In this document: piece by piece, positions 43,938 to 54,250 of the stretch | Position numbering within the stretch: position 1 is the stretch's first letter | Layout: each line of letters begins with the position of its first letter | DNA from: Korobacter sp963703075 | Lineage (GTDB): Bacteria > Acidobacteriota > Terriglobia > Terriglobales > Acidobacteriaceae | DNA: 64,000 bases | Assembly (NCBI GenBank): GCA_963703075.1 | Contig: OY969786.1 | Span: 2,294,001 to 2,358,000, forward strand | Direction of reading: 5' to 3' | The notes under the pieces: generated by a model | The model's input: the letters and a program-made list of their open reading frames with translations, nothing else | Told to the model about the DNA's origin: nothing | Database searches by the model: none | Translations under genes and position numbers: made by a program

Positions 43938-46900
43938 TTAGTCGCGCACCGTTTTCCAAAGCAGAAGGCCGCCCCCGACGATTCCGGCGAGAACAGCTGC
44001 CGTTTTCAGCATAGAGTTGCGTACCGCCCGTTTCCGGCGCTCGACGATGTGCCGTTCCGGAAACGCTCCTACCCCATCCGGCCCGTTCTGCATTGCCATT
44101 TGCACAAGTTCCGCCGGATGCAGGGCATGCCGGGGGGTGCCCTGTGCGATTTGCTCGCGGCAGCTGAACCCCTCCGCAACGATGATGGTTTCGCGATCAG
44201 CGCTCCGCACCTGGGGCAACAATTCATGTTCGCCGACCGCCACCGAAACTGCGTACTTTTCGCCCTTTTCGAAGCCGAACGAACCGGCCATGCCGCAGCA
44301 TCCGTTGTTGGGCAGCTCGTACTCCACGCCCAGGCGCTCTAAAAGATCTTTCTCGCCGTCCGTGCCAAGCACCGCTTTGTGGTGGCAATGCGCATGGGCG
44401 AAAACTTTGCGGTGCAACGCGGGCAGCGGAACATCTTTAGCGAACTTACGGAGAAAATCGCCCAGTAGATAGACTTGGTCGCGCAGCCGCAACGCACGTG
44501 GATCGGAGGGAAAGAAGTTGACGAGTTCGTCGCGAAAAACCGAGGCGCAACTCGGCTCCAGCATCACGATGGGCAGCCCCAAATCGATGTCCGCTGCCAG
44601 CGTACGCATGGTTTTCTCCAGCACTCGCTTGGCCCGATCGAGCATGCCAAAGTCGTACAGCGGACGGCCGCAGCACACATCCGCTTGAGGTACAACCACT
44701 TGAAACCCAGCGGTCTCGAGCACATCGAACGCAGCCACTGCGGTATCCGGGAAGAAGTGATTGTTGAATGTGTCCGGCCACAGCAAGACCTTTAGAGCAT
44801 CCGCATTTCGGCTCACGCGTGCACGAACAATGTGCTGAAACGTCTCTGGTGCGAACGCCGGAATCGTTCGCTGCTGCGGAATTCCAGCCTTCATCTTGGC
44901 GATGGCGCTCAGTCCCGGCGTTTGGGTCGCGAGATTCACCAATCCCGGCGCGAGCGACGCTAGTTTGGCCCAATCGTGAATCAATCCGAACGCATACGCC
45001 TGTCGTGGCCGCCGTTTGCCTTCGTAGTAGTGCGAGAGAAACTCGGCCTTGTAGGTCGCCATATCGACGTTAACCGGGCAATCTCCCTTGCAGCCTTTGC
45101 AGGAAAGGCAGAGATCGAGCGACTCCTTCACCTCTTCGCTCTTCCATCCGTCACGAATCACTTCCCCTTGCATCATTTCGAACAGTAAGTGGGCGCGGCC
45201 GCGGGTACTGTGCTTCTCCTCCATCGTGACCCGGTAGCTCGGGCACATGACTTTATTTTCGTGACGGCGGCATTCCCCAACACCTACGCAGCGCAACGCC
45301 GCCCGCGCAAAGCTGCCGCCTTCCTCGGGAAATTGGAAATGCGTATCCGGTTCCCAGGGATGGTAGTTCGCGCCCAGCCGCAAATTTTCGTCGAGACGAT
45401 AGGCGTTCACCACCTTTCCAGGATTCATCATCCATTGTGGGTCCCAAGCGCCCTTGAAATCGCGGAACGCCTGGATCAGTTCCGGTCCGAACATCTTCGG
45501 CAACAGTTCGGCCCGAGATTGGCCGTCTCCATGTTCGCCGGAAAGGGACCCTCCGAAGCTGACGACCAGATCCGCAGCTTCTTCTACGAACGGTCCGGTA
45601 CTTGCGAATCCCCGGCGCGCTCTCGAGATCGAAGTTGATGCGCGTATGCAGGCATCCCTGTCCGAAATGCCCATAGAATGCTCCCGTGTACCCGTGCTGT
45701 TGATAAAGCTCGCTGAGCTGGCGAAGATACGAACCCATCTTCTCGGGAGGCACGGCCGAATCTTCCCAGCCCTCCCACGTAAATGGTTTGCCGGGCACAA
45801 AGGCGGTCGCCCCGAGCCCCGACTCGCGGATCTCCCAGACGAGTTGCTCTTCGCGCTTATCGTCGTAGAACTTCATGTTGGGTGCGTTCGGTTTGCGCTT
45901 TAGCGCTTCCATCATGCGCTGCGCTTTGTCGTCCGCCTCTTCGCGTATGTCACCACCGAACTCGACCAGCAGAAAGCCGTGTCCGTCCGGTAGCAGGGAA
46001 AGATCGCGGACATGCATGTTCTTTTTGCGGATGTCGGCGACAAGGTTGCCATCGATCGCCTCCAGCGCAATCGGTCCGAACGGCAGGATGTCCGGCACTT
46101 GATCGGCGGCAAGGTAAATATCGCGATAGGCGAGCACCACCAGCGATCGGTGCGATGGGTTATGTACCAGCCGCAGCTTGGCCTCGAGCACAATGACGCA
46201 CGTACTCTCCGACCCGACCAGCGCCCGCGCCACGTGGAAGCCTGCTTCCGGCAGCAGTTCATCCAAGTTGAAGCCCGAAACCCGGCGCGGGATCTTCGGA
46301 TATTTCGCTCGAATCAGGTGCCCGTAGCGGTCGCGGATCTCGCGCATGCTGCGATAAATCTCGCCGCGACGGCCGCCTGCGCCGATGATCGACTGCAACT
46401 CCGCGTCCGGCGTGGCTCCAACCGTCATCTCCAGCCCGTCGTAGGTCAGAATGCGCAGTTCGTGAATGTTGTCGACGGTCTTCCCCGCCATCACCGAGTG
46501 GGTGCCGCAGGAGTTGTTGCCGATCATTCCGCCGAGCGTACAGCGGCTGTGGGTCGCCGGATCGGGACCGAAGGTCAATCCGACCTGAGTCGCTGCTTTC
46601 CGGACCTCGTCCAGCACAATTCCGGGCTGTACGCGCACGATCTTGTCCTCCCGGTTCAACTCGAGGATCTGGTTCATGTATTTCGAAAAATCAATGACAA
46701 CCGCAACATTGCAGCACTGCCCGGCAAGACTGGTGCCGCCTCCGCGCGCCAGGATCGGTGCACCGAACTCGCGACCAGCGGCCAGCGTCGCGCGCACATC
46801 ATCATCATTCCTCGGAAGTACGACACCGATCGGTACCTGGCGATAGTTGGATCCGTCGGTCGCGTAGAGCGCGCGGCTCCCGTTATCGAAGCGTACTTCA

Positions 46901-47025
46901 CCGCGTAGTTCCGAGCGCAACCGATGCTCCAGTCGCTGCGCATCGACGTCCGGCGGCTTGGGGCTGCCGACATTCGAGGGACCGCCCGGAGCAGGGTTGA
47001 GGGAGACGAGATTCTCTGTCGACAT
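43938..47025 (-). pseudogene. FAD-linked oxidase/Fe-S reductase fusion (GlcD-GlcF or YdiJ type), frameshifted as read
   Basis: A D-2-hydroxyacid dehydrogenase type protein. The N-terminal FAD-binding part has PILARGGGTSLAGQCCNVAVVIDFSKY, GMIGNNSCGTHSV and FYGHFGQGCLHTRINFDL. The C-terminal part has the ferredoxin-like LCLSCKGCKGDCPVNVD, two CCG-type domains (ADVCCGRPLYDFGML and NNGCCGMAGSFG) and a terminal hydrophobic helix. One extra base at about 45592-45597 splits it after GIRKYR; without it the product is 1028 residues, the YdiJ-type length. Electrons would pass to quinone. The ATG at 47025 has GGAG upstream. The substrate (glycolate, D-lactate or 2-hydroxyglutarate) is undetermined. Confidence 0.85.
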
Positions 47026-47107
47026 GGATCTCCTCGGAAAAGAGTCTACGCGGCGAAGCGCTGCGCGTCAGCAACCCGTTCAATTGCATGCCGAATCCGG
47101 GCAAACG

Positions 47108-47132
47108 AAAAGCCCGCAACTCGTGCGGGCTT
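47108..47132 (-). terminator. Terminator after the zinc-ribbon gene
   Basis: Arms AAGCCCGCA and TGCGGGCTT with a five-base loop, followed on the minus strand by TTCGTTT. It lies about 20 bases past the stop at 47150. Confidence 0.75.
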
Positions 47133-47149
47133 CGCGGTTCACAAAACGA

Positions 47150-47821
47150 TCAATGCGTCGGTACATTGACTTTGATCCCGCTGACTTTGGAGATTTCAAT
47201 GCGCGTATCACCGCCTTCGTCATGAGCGCTGATCGAGAGCGTGCCGTCGTTATCCGTTCCGCTCAGTGAAAATCTCGAGTTATCCATACTTACCATCGCA
47301 TTCGGGTAGCGCGATTTATAAAACGCGGCAACTTGGTCGACGGAATCGCTTGTGGTCAATTGCATCGTCGCGGTGGTCATCTTGCCGAACTGGGCCACCG
47401 AGCTGTCGCCTTGCTGTTTGGCGCCGGGGTAGAGATCCACCCCGATCTTGCGGGAGAGGTCCTTGGCGCTCATGCTGTTTGTCGATGCTTTGAACCCTCC
47501 AAAATCAACCGAGCTGTTCCGGCCGTCTTGCGATACGTGCATCCCGCGGCGGATCCGATGCGCGGTATAGACAAGTCCCGCGATCGAGATAATCCCGATC
47601 AGCACGAAGACGCCCACAATTACGAGGACGATCTTCAGTACATTGCCGCCGCCGGACGACGCCGGTGCCGGCGAATAGCTCTGCGCTGCTGCTGCCGGAG
47701 GAACATAGCTTTGCGCCGGCGTACCCGCGGGCGTGGCCCCAGGGGTCGCGCTCTTGCCGCACTTCGGGCAAAACTGCGCGTTTGCATCCATGCTCGAGCC
47801 GCAGTTCGTACAGAATGCCAT
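47150..47821 (-). CDS. Zinc-ribbon membrane protein of unknown function
   Basis: A 223-residue protein. Residues 4-21 form a zinc ribbon (CTNCGSSMDANAQFCPKCG). A Pro/Ala/Ser-rich linker follows, then one membrane helix (VLKIVLVIVGVFVLIGIISIAGLVY) and an extracytoplasmic domain of about 120 residues with SKIGVDLYPGAK-like and YKSRYPNAMVS segments found in many acidobacterial proteins of unknown role. The ATG at 47821 was chosen because the ribbon begins there. It has its own terminator and lies past the end of the cox operon. Confidence 0.75.
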   Translation of the reverse strand: MAFCTNCGSSMDANAQFCPKCGKSATPGATPAGTPAQSYVPPAAAAQSYSPAPASSGGGNVLKIVLVIVGVFVLIGIISIAGLVYTAHRIRRGMHVSQDGRNSSVDFGGFKASTNSMSAKDLSRKIGVDLYPGAKQQGDSSVAQFGKMTTATMQLTTSDSVDQVAAFYKSRYPNAMVSMDNSRFSLSGTDNDGTLSISAHDEGGDTRIEISKVSGIKVNVPTH

Positions 47822-47923
47822 GATGAACCTCGTTCGCCGGGCGCCTCGAATGTGTGTTGGGCGCCCTCTTTGAAGTGGCGGAAAGTATATCTCAGAACGG
47901 AAACACCCTGAACTCCACAAATG

Positions 47924-47948
47924 AAAAAGGGGAGCAATCGCTCCCCTT
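47924..47948 (-). terminator. Terminator of the act-cox operon
   Basis: Nine-base perfect arms AAGGGGAGC and GCTCCCCTT with a four-base loop, then TTTC on the minus strand. It lies 22 bases after the last cox gene. Confidence 0.85.
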
Positions 47949-47969
47949 CTTGCGTGATATGGCGCCCTT

Positions 47970-48293
47970 TTACTTATTGGGATAGCTCATCCAGCCTCGC
48001 GACAGGTAGTCCGTCAACGTTAACCCGAGAAGCAGCGCCAGGAAGAAGAGCGCGCTCACAATGACGATTTGCGTCATGCGCGTGCTGTACTTCACGTGCA
48101 TGAAGAACAGGATGACTGTCGTGGCCTTCATGGTGGCGATGACCAGGGCTACCACTGGATTCCATGCACCAAGATCAACTGACGCTGCCAGCACCGTCAG
48201 CCCCGTCATGATCAACAGGAAGACGAAGATTCCGACATAAAGCTTGGGCGAAACGACGTGCTCACCGCTCTCCGATTCTGATAAGTGCGCCAT
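47970..48293 (-). CDS. Cytochrome c oxidase subunit IV (caa3 type)
   Basis: A 107-residue protein with three membrane helices, matching the prokaryotic COX4 family: VSPKLYVGIFVFLLIMTGLTVLA, ALVIATMKATTVILFFMHVKYSTRM and a third helix ending LTLTDYLSRGW. The MKATTVILFFMHVK segment is diagnostic. It starts three bases after subunit III and is the last gene of the operon. Confidence 0.9.
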   Translation of the reverse strand: MAHLSESESGEHVVSPKLYVGIFVFLLIMTGLTVLAASVDLGAWNPVVALVIATMKATTVILFFMHVKYSTRMTQIVIVSALFFLALLLGLTLTDYLSRGWMSYPNK

Positions 48294-48296
48294 CGA

Positions 48297-48986
48297 TTAT
48301 CCTGTGTGTTTTTTGCTGATCAAATAGAGCAGCGGAAATAGGTAAATCCAAACAATATCGACGAAGTGCCAGTACAAGCCGACATTTTCCACCGGGGCGA
48401 AATAACTGGGCGCGAATTTGTCCTTCCATGCCTCCACAATCAGCCATATCAGCAGTCCCGCGCCGATAATCATGTGCACCGCGTGCATGCCCGTCATCGC
48501 GAAATACAACGCGAAATAGAGCGATGTGTGCTGCACGTCACGCCAGCCCTTGTCGTGGCCTTCCGCGTCAAACCCTGAGAAATACTGGCCGGGAACCTCG
48601 TGGTTCTTCCAGTGGTCGTGATATTCAACCGCTTTTATGCCAAGGAAGGTCGCGCCCAACAGCAAGGTTGCAATCAGAAAGATGATGATCAGCTTGCGCC
48701 GGCCAAGCTGCGCCGAGTGCACTGCCATCGCCATGGTGAGTGACGAGCAGATCAGGACGGCTGTATTGATCGCCCCCAACGTGATGTCCATCCGCTGGCT
48801 GCCGTCGACCCAAGCCTGGTAATACGAGAGCCGATAGATCAAGTAGGCGCAGAACAGTCCACCGAAGAACATGATTTCGGTGATCAGGAAAACCCACATC
48901 CCGAATGTGGCCGTTTCCCGCTGCTGCTCCATGTCGCGGAAGTGATGTTGCAGCTCGTGGGCTACAACTGTCTGACTATCCTCCAA
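48297..48986 (-). CDS. coxC: Cytochrome c oxidase subunit III
   Basis: A 229-residue subunit III with five or more membrane helices: TATFGMWVFLITEIMFFGGLFCAYLIYR at the start, GLHAVHMIIG-type helix (here TGMHAVHMIIGAGLLIW) and the ending NVGLYWHFVDIVWIYLFPLLYL. A TTG start at 48986 is chosen because GGAGG lies seven bases upstream; the gene then overlaps coxA by 11 bases. An ATG further upstream would give a 47-base overlap and a poor N-terminus. Confidence 0.92.
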   Translation of the reverse strand: MEDSQTVVAHELQHHFRDMEQQRETATFGMWVFLITEIMFFGGLFCAYLIYRLSYYQAWVDGSQRMDITLGAINTAVLICSSLTMAMAVHSAQLGRRKLIIIFLIATLLLGATFLGIKAVEYHDHWKNHEVPGQYFSGFDAEGHDKGWRDVQHTSLYFALYFAMTGMHAVHMIIGAGLLIWLIVEAWKDKFAPSYFAPVENVGLYWHFVDIVWIYLFPLLYLISKKHTG

Positions 48987-50613
48987 CGGGGACCTCCTCC
49001 TGGGGCTGGTTCTCATAGTCATAAGCTTCCCAGGTTACAACCGGTGTTTTCTCGAAATTGTGGGTCGGCGGCGGCGACGAAGTCATCCATTCCAATCCCA
49101 CTGCGTTCCAGGGATTGTTCGGCGCCAACTCTCCATAACGCAGTGACCACAAGAAGTAGAACAGCGGGAAGAGGTATCCGACGGCGAGTACCGAAGCGCC
49201 CGCAGTTGAAAGAACGTTGAGCACCTGGAACTCCGGCGGATACGCGTGATACCGGCGCGGCATGCCCATGTATCCCAGCACGAACTGCGGGAAGAAGGTG
49301 AGGTTGAACCCCACGAACACCAGCAATGCCGAAAGCTTGGCCCACGACTCTGGATACATGCGCCCGGTGATCTTCGGCCACCAGAAGTGCAAGCCGCCGA
49401 GATACCCCATCAGCGCACCACCCACCATGATGTAGTGGAAGTGGGCGATCACGAAGTAGGTGTCATGCACATGCACATCAACCCCGAGGTTCGCCAGGAA
49501 CAAGCCCGTTAAACCGCCGATGGTGAACAACCCAATAAAGCCGAAGGCGTACAGCATCGGGGTCTCAAAGCTTATCGAGCCTTTGAACATGGTGGCCGTC
49601 CAGTTAAAGACCTTCACGGCGGACGGAATCGCAACCAGGTAGCTCAAGAGCGAGAAGACAAGCGCGGCATAGACGGAAATGCCGGCGACGAACATGTGAT
49701 GCGCCCAGACTAGGAATCCGAGGACCGCGATGCCGATGCTGGAAAGCGCCACGAATTCATATCCGAACACCCTCTTGCGTGAGAAGCAGGTGACGATTTC
49801 GCTGATCACCGCCATCGAGGGCAGGATCATGATGTACACCGCGGGATGCGAGTAGAACCAGAACAAGTGCTGGAAGAGCACCGGGTCGCCGCCCAGCTGC
49901 GGATTAAAGATTCCGATGTTGAACGCGCGCTCGAGCGCCACGAGCACCAACGTGATCGCCACAACCGGCGTACCCAGCACCATGATCAGGCTTGCCGCAT
50001 AGTGTGACCAGATGAACAGCGGCAGCCGCCCCCACGTCATTCCCGGGGCGCGCATACGGTGCACCGTCACGATAATGTTCAGGCCGGTAAAGATCGATGA
50101 GAAGCCGGCGATGAATACCCCAATCGCCACCGGGATTACATGGGTGTTGGAATAGATCGTGCTGAAGGGCGTGTAGAAGGTCCAGCCAGTGTCGATGCCG
50201 CCCATGAACATGGCAACCAGCGCCGTCATACCGCCGATTACATACAAGTACCAGCTCAGCAGGTTGATCTTCGGAAACGCCAGGTCCTTCGCGCCTACCA
50301 TCAGCGGCACCAGGAAATTTCCCAGTGTTGCCGGAATCGAGGGGATCAGGAAGAAGAACACCATGATGATGCCGTGCATGGAGAACAGCTTGTTATAGGT
50401 GTCCGCCTCTACCAGGTCACCCGCCGGCGTCAGCAGTTCAAGGCGGATCAGCATCGCGAAAAAACCGCCGATCGCGAAGAAGAACGTAATCGAGATCAGG
50501 TAAAGAATCGCGATCCGCTTGTGGTCGCTTGTCAGCAGCCACGACTTAAGGCCGTACCCGGCGTTTAAGTAGTTCTCTTTCTCAACGGACTGGTTCACTG
50601 CAACGGTTGCCAT
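48976..50613 (-). CDS. coxA: Cytochrome c oxidase subunit I
   Basis: A 545-residue haem-copper oxidase catalytic subunit. Visible are the low-spin haem ligand region (LFSMHGIIMVFFFLIPSIPATLGNFLVPL), the CuB/tyrosine helix WFYSHPAVYIMILPSMAVISEI with its His-Tyr pair, the two His of FLVWAHHMFVAGI, and the late haem ligands in HDTYFVIAHFHYIMVGG. The glutamate-like YSHP element places it in the A2-type or related caa3 group rather than the XGHPEV type. It follows coxB and precedes subunits III and IV in the operon. Confidence 0.96.
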   Translation of the reverse strand: MATVAVNQSVEKENYLNAGYGLKSWLLTSDHKRIAILYLISITFFFAIGGFFAMLIRLELLTPAGDLVEADTYNKLFSMHGIIMVFFFLIPSIPATLGNFLVPLMVGAKDLAFPKINLLSWYLYVIGGMTALVAMFMGGIDTGWTFYTPFSTIYSNTHVIPVAIGVFIAGFSSIFTGLNIIVTVHRMRAPGMTWGRLPLFIWSHYAASLIMVLGTPVVAITLVLVALERAFNIGIFNPQLGGDPVLFQHLFWFYSHPAVYIMILPSMAVISEIVTCFSRKRVFGYEFVALSSIGIAVLGFLVWAHHMFVAGISVYAALVFSLLSYLVAIPSAVKVFNWTATMFKGSISFETPMLYAFGFIGLFTIGGLTGLFLANLGVDVHVHDTYFVIAHFHYIMVGGALMGYLGGLHFWWPKITGRMYPESWAKLSALLVFVGFNLTFFPQFVLGYMGMPRRYHAYPPEFQVLNVLSTAGASVLAVGYLFPLFYFLWSLRYGELAPNNPWNAVGLEWMTSSPPPTHNFEKTPVVTWEAYDYENQPQEEVPVGG

Positions 50614-50625
50614 TGTTCCACACCC

Positions 50626-51615
50626 TTATTGCTGGATCGCGTTGTTCGGCACAACGGGACGATTCGTTGTTGGTGCGCTATTAGGATTCGGTCCGGCGAG
50701 CGACTTCACGTACTCCACCAGTGCCATCAATTGTTCTTCACTCAATTGTCCCTGGAAGGTCGGCATGATCGGCTTGAAGCCCGAAACCACCTTGGCGCCG
50801 GGATTCAGGATCGATTCGCGGATGTAGTTCTCATCGGCGATCACCGTGCGGCCATCATCGAGCAACACCGGCTTGCTGAATACCCCCACCAGGTTCGGAC
50901 CACGGCCCTGCGTATCAGACCGGTGGCAGGTTGCGCAGCCATACTGTTGGAATAGCTTCTGCCCCGTGCCGGAAAGCGATCCCTCCGCGCCACCACCGCT
51001 CAACCACGCTTGGTAATCCGCCGGCTCCATCACGATCACCTGCCCGATCATGCCGGAGTGCTGCGTGCCGCAATACTGCGAGCAGAACAAATGGTAAGTG
51101 CCGGGCTGCGTCGGACGGAACCAGGTCACCGTGTACCGGCCGGGGATGACGTCGGTCTTAATACGGAACGCGGGCACGAAGAAATCGTGGATCACATCCT
51201 GCGACGCCAGGATCACCTTCACGTCCCGTCCCACCGGCACGTGCAACTGGTTGATCTCGCGAATCCCTTCCACGTGCTGGAATTTCCACATCCACTGCTT
51301 GCCGACGCCATAGATTTCCATCGCGTCTTTCGGTGGACGGCTCTCGATGAAGAAAATGCTCGCGCCCCACACGAACATCACCATCGCGATACCCAGCGGA
51401 ATCAGCGTCCAGGTCAGCTCCAGCGGAATTGAACCCTCGATCTGTTCGGCATGCGGATGTCTCTGTTTACGGTATCTGATCGAGAAGAACAGGATCGTAC
51501 CCGCAATCAGCACGGAGAAAAATACCGTGATGACAACCAGGAAGAAGTACATCAAGTCCACTTGGGGAGCGAGCTTGGAAGCTTCAGCCGGGAATAATGG
51601 TAAGTTGTCCCACAT
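50626..51615 (-). CDS. coxB: Cytochrome c oxidase subunit II with fused cytochrome c domain
   Basis: A 329-residue subunit II. Two N-terminal membrane helices are followed by the CuA cupredoxin domain with HDFFVPAFRIKTDVIPG and the ligand loop FCSQYCGTQHSGMIGQVIVM. A C-terminal cytochrome c domain (about residues 215-310) has the haem motif CATCH and an axial Met in KPIMPTFQGQLSEEQL. This makes the enzyme a caa3-type oxidase able to accept electrons directly from complex III-like partners. It lies 12 bases upstream of coxA. Confidence 0.96.
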   Translation of the reverse strand: MWDNLPLFPAEASKLAPQVDLMYFFLVVITVFFSVLIAGTILFFSIRYRKQRHPHAEQIEGSIPLELTWTLIPLGIAMVMFVWGASIFFIESRPPKDAMEIYGVGKQWMWKFQHVEGIREINQLHVPVGRDVKVILASQDVIHDFFVPAFRIKTDVIPGRYTVTWFRPTQPGTYHLFCSQYCGTQHSGMIGQVIVMEPADYQAWLSGGGAEGSLSGTGQKLFQQYGCATCHRSDTQGRGPNLVGVFSKPVLLDDGRTVIADENYIRESILNPGAKVVSGFKPIMPTFQGQLSEEQLMALVEYVKSLAGPNPNSAPTTNRPVVPNNAIQQ

Positions 51616-51621
51616 AGCGCG

Positions 51622-52493
51622 TTAGGCCTGTCCTGTCTCCTGGTGGCCTGCGTGCCCCTCACGGCGGAACATCAGCACGATAAAGCCCCCTAACAACAAA
51701 ATGGTTGCGGCGCCGCCAATGCGCAACATGTTTGCCACCACGGCGCCATATTTACCGGTGTGCGGATCGTAGTGGTAGCAGTACAGCACCACTTGCGTCC
51801 ACTGCCGTTCCGATCTTGTCCTGCGAAGATTCAATCAACCCCAGGCGCAAATCCTTCGGCGAATACTCGATGCCGTAGTAGTACTGCGCCAGCTTGCCTT
51901 GCGGCGTCACCAGCATGATCCCCGCCGCATGGATGAACTGGTTCATCTTCGGGTCCCAGCGGTACTTCCATCCCACCGTCTTCGCCAGCTCCGCAATATT
52001 CTGCGGCTCGCCGGTCAGGAAGTGCCATCCTTGTTCCGCGCCCGGCCGGTTGTATTCCTTCAGATAGCTCGCCTTTTTGGCCTTCGCCATCTCCGGGGTG
52101 TCGCGTGGATCGATGCTCACGGTCACGACTTCATACTCATTGCCGGCCGTGAACTTCATCACTCCCATGGCGCTGTTCAATCCCGACAGAACCTCGCTGC
52201 ACAACATCGGGCACTGGTAATAGACGAGGGTCAGGATCACGGGCCTGCCCTTCTTGAAGTAGTCCCCCAACTGGACCGTCTTGCCGTCTTCGTCTTTGAA
52301 CTGTAAATCCATCGGGATCTGCGTATCCAGGTGTTGATCGATGCCAATGTCCTTCAGGCTCGCCGGATCTACCTGCGAAGCCGGTCCCATCATTTTGCTT
52401 CTGCATAAATGCAGACGGCGGTTGCGCCAGGCTCAGGCTCACGGCCAGCACCGGCAACGCCATTCCTGCGAGCAGCTTGCGAATCACTTTCAC
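51622..52493 (-). pseudogene. SCO1/SenC copper chaperone, frameshifted twice as read
   Basis: A thioredoxin-fold CuA assembly factor. A signal peptide (VIRKLLAGMALPVLAVSLSLAQ) from a GTG at 52493 is in one frame. The core (GDYFKKGRPVILTLVYYQCPMLCSEVL with the copper Cys pair and FIHAAGIMLVTPQG with the His) is in a second. The end (YCYHYDPHTGKYG plus a C-terminal membrane helix) is in a third. The lesions are one extra base in the segment 52383-52397 and one near 51796. Removing both restores 289 residues. It sits directly upstream of coxB, as expected for an oxidase assembly factor. Confidence 0.82.
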
Positions 52494-52548
52494 CCTGGTT
52501 CCATTTCTCTCGCGATGCTCCGCGAAAAAGCAGCTCTGAGCTGCGGCT

Positions 52549-53064
52549 CTACTTCGCTCCGGCCGTGCCGCCGTTGTTCCCATTAGCCGGCGCCGGATTG
52601 GTTCCCTGCATTTGCGTTTCCTGGCCCGGTTGCCGCGTCGGCAAACCGCGCTGGGCAATGATCTTCATCGCCTGGTCAATATCGATATGCACCGCCCCAT
52701 CGCTTGTCCGGTAAGGCTGTGCCGGATGCAGCCGCATCTCCTCCGACTCCTTGAACTTGCTCATATCAGCGGTGTCGTCCGTCTGCAGCCGAGGCTCGGG
52801 GAATCTCGCCACGCTTTGCGGACCGGCATTCTGCAGCGGCGGCGCCTGCTGCATCGTTTCCATCGTGGCCATCGGGTTGGCGTTGGTCTCGTACGGCACA
52901 ACCTTCTGCGCCCCCACGAACATTCCCCAGATAATCAAGTGCGCCGCCACGCCTGCCGCTCCCACTCCCACCAGGAAGATGATGATGCCGCGGACGCTTA
53001 AGTCGGACGCGTCATACCCGACTTCCGAATTAACCACTGGATGCGAATGCGAATTAGTGTCCAT
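52549..53064 (-). CDS. Small membrane-anchored protein of the act-cox operon, unknown function
   Basis: A 171-residue protein with one membrane helix (about residues 27-51, IIIFLVGVGAAGVAAHLIIWGMFV) and a long polar domain rich in Pro, Gln and Asn. The only ordered-looking segment is SEEMRLHPAQPYRTSDGAVHIDIDQAMKIIAQRGLP. The start overlaps actF by 11 bases, so it is part of the operon. A similar helical DQAMKIIAQRGLP-type motif is known to me from hypothetical proteins near acidobacterial oxidases, but no function is established. Confidence 0.75.
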   Translation of the reverse strand: MDTNSHSHPVVNSEVGYDASDLSVRGIIIFLVGVGAAGVAAHLIIWGMFVGAQKVVPYETNANPMATMETMQQAPPLQNAGPQSVARFPEPRLQTDDTADMSKFKESEEMRLHPAQPYRTSDGAVHIDIDQAMKIIAQRGLPTRQPGQETQMQGTNPAPANGNNGGTAGAK

Positions 53065-54250
53065 GCTGGCTCATACTCAATAACAACGGCATTTGCGGGT
53101 CGTACGCCGGGGTAAGCGGCGCCTTGCGCAGGTTGAAGAAGAAGTACCCCATCCACAGTCCGCCAATTCCGATCACCGCCGCCGCGACCACAATCAACAC
53201 CTGGATCTCGGCAAACGGTGCCGGCTTTTCCGCACCCGGCGTATTGAAGTTGGGAACGATGTACCAGAAAAGGTCCACCAGCCGCATGAAGATCATGAAC
53301 ATCGCCAGCGGCGCGAGTTTACTCAGGCTCCGCTTGAACTCCTGCGACAACATGATCGCGAACGGCACGAAGAAGTGGAACATCACAATGAAGATCGCCA
53401 CCGGCGCCCACCCACCGCGAATGCGATGCAGGTACCAGCTGATCTCTTCCGGCAGGTTCGCGGACCACGTGATCAAAAACTGCGAGTAGGAGAAGTAAGC
53501 CCACAGCAGCGTGAACGCCATCATCAGCTTGCCGATGTCGTGCACCTGGGTCTTGGTGACGATCGTCTTGTACGGCTCGTGCTTCGTCACCAGCCAAAGC
53601 ATGATCAGCACAAACGCGAATGCCGATAATCCTTGCCCCGCGAGATACAGTAAGCCGTAAATCGTGGAACTCCAACCCGGGCTCAGCGACATCACCCAAT
53701 CGACCGCCGCAAAGGTAATCGTGAATACATAAAGGACCAGCCCGGGTGCTGACAAAGACTGCATACGGCTCGACAGCGAGGGCGCTGGACCTTCGTCATA
53801 GCGCTTATCCCACGTGCTCAGGGTGTACGCCAGCGCCGTCCAGATCACGAAGTAGATCACCGCGCGAATATAGAAACCCGGGTAGTTCAACCACCAGGTC
53901 TGCTTATTCGCCCACGGATAGAAATGCGGCGCAGCGACTGCGATGGGAATGAATAAGATCGCCATCAGCGGGAAGCACTTCGCAGCGGCTTCCAGGAAGC
54001 GGCGCGATACCAACCCCCAAAGGCCACCCACCACGAATTGCAGCATCAGCAGCGCCAGGCACCCGAGGCTCAGCCCCAGCCAGAGCATGAAGCCGACCAG
54101 ATACCCGCGCATAAAGCTCTCATGCCAGACGACCCCGGTCGCCGCGAGCACGATGGCGCCGATCACGCCCACAATTAGCGAGCGGCTTTGCCAGGAGGCA
54201 GCAGCGGCAGGAACAGCGTAGTCGTAGTCTCTCAAATGCGTGTCGCTCAC
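53054..54250 (-). CDS. actF: Alternative complex III subunit ActF
   Basis: A 398-residue quinol-side membrane subunit with about ten helices, paralogous to the NrfD-like ActC but of the ActF subfamily. Recognisable parts are GYLVGFMLWLGLSLGCLALLMLQFVVGGLWG, AFTLLWAYFSYSQFLITWSANLPEEISWY and FFVPFAIMLSQEFKRSL. The GTG start at 54250 overlaps the ActE stop by four bases and removes a long out-of-family N-terminal extension. It lies last of the act genes. Confidence 0.92.
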   Translation of the reverse strand: MSDTHLRDYDYAVPAAAASWQSRSLIVGVIGAIVLAATGVVWHESFMRGYLVGFMLWLGLSLGCLALLMLQFVVGGLWGLVSRRFLEAAAKCFPLMAILFIPIAVAAPHFYPWANKQTWWLNYPGFYIRAVIYFVIWTALAYTLSTWDKRYDEGPAPSLSSRMQSLSAPGLVLYVFTITFAAVDWVMSLSPGWSSTIYGLLYLAGQGLSAFAFVLIMLWLVTKHEPYKTIVTKTQVHDIGKLMMAFTLLWAYFSYSQFLITWSANLPEEISWYLHRIRGGWAPVAIFIVMFHFFVPFAIMLSQEFKRSLSKLAPLAMFMIFMRLVDLFWYIVPNFNTPGAEKPAPFAEIQVLIVVAAAVIGIGGLWMGYFFFNLRKAPLTPAYDPQMPLLLSMSQHGH

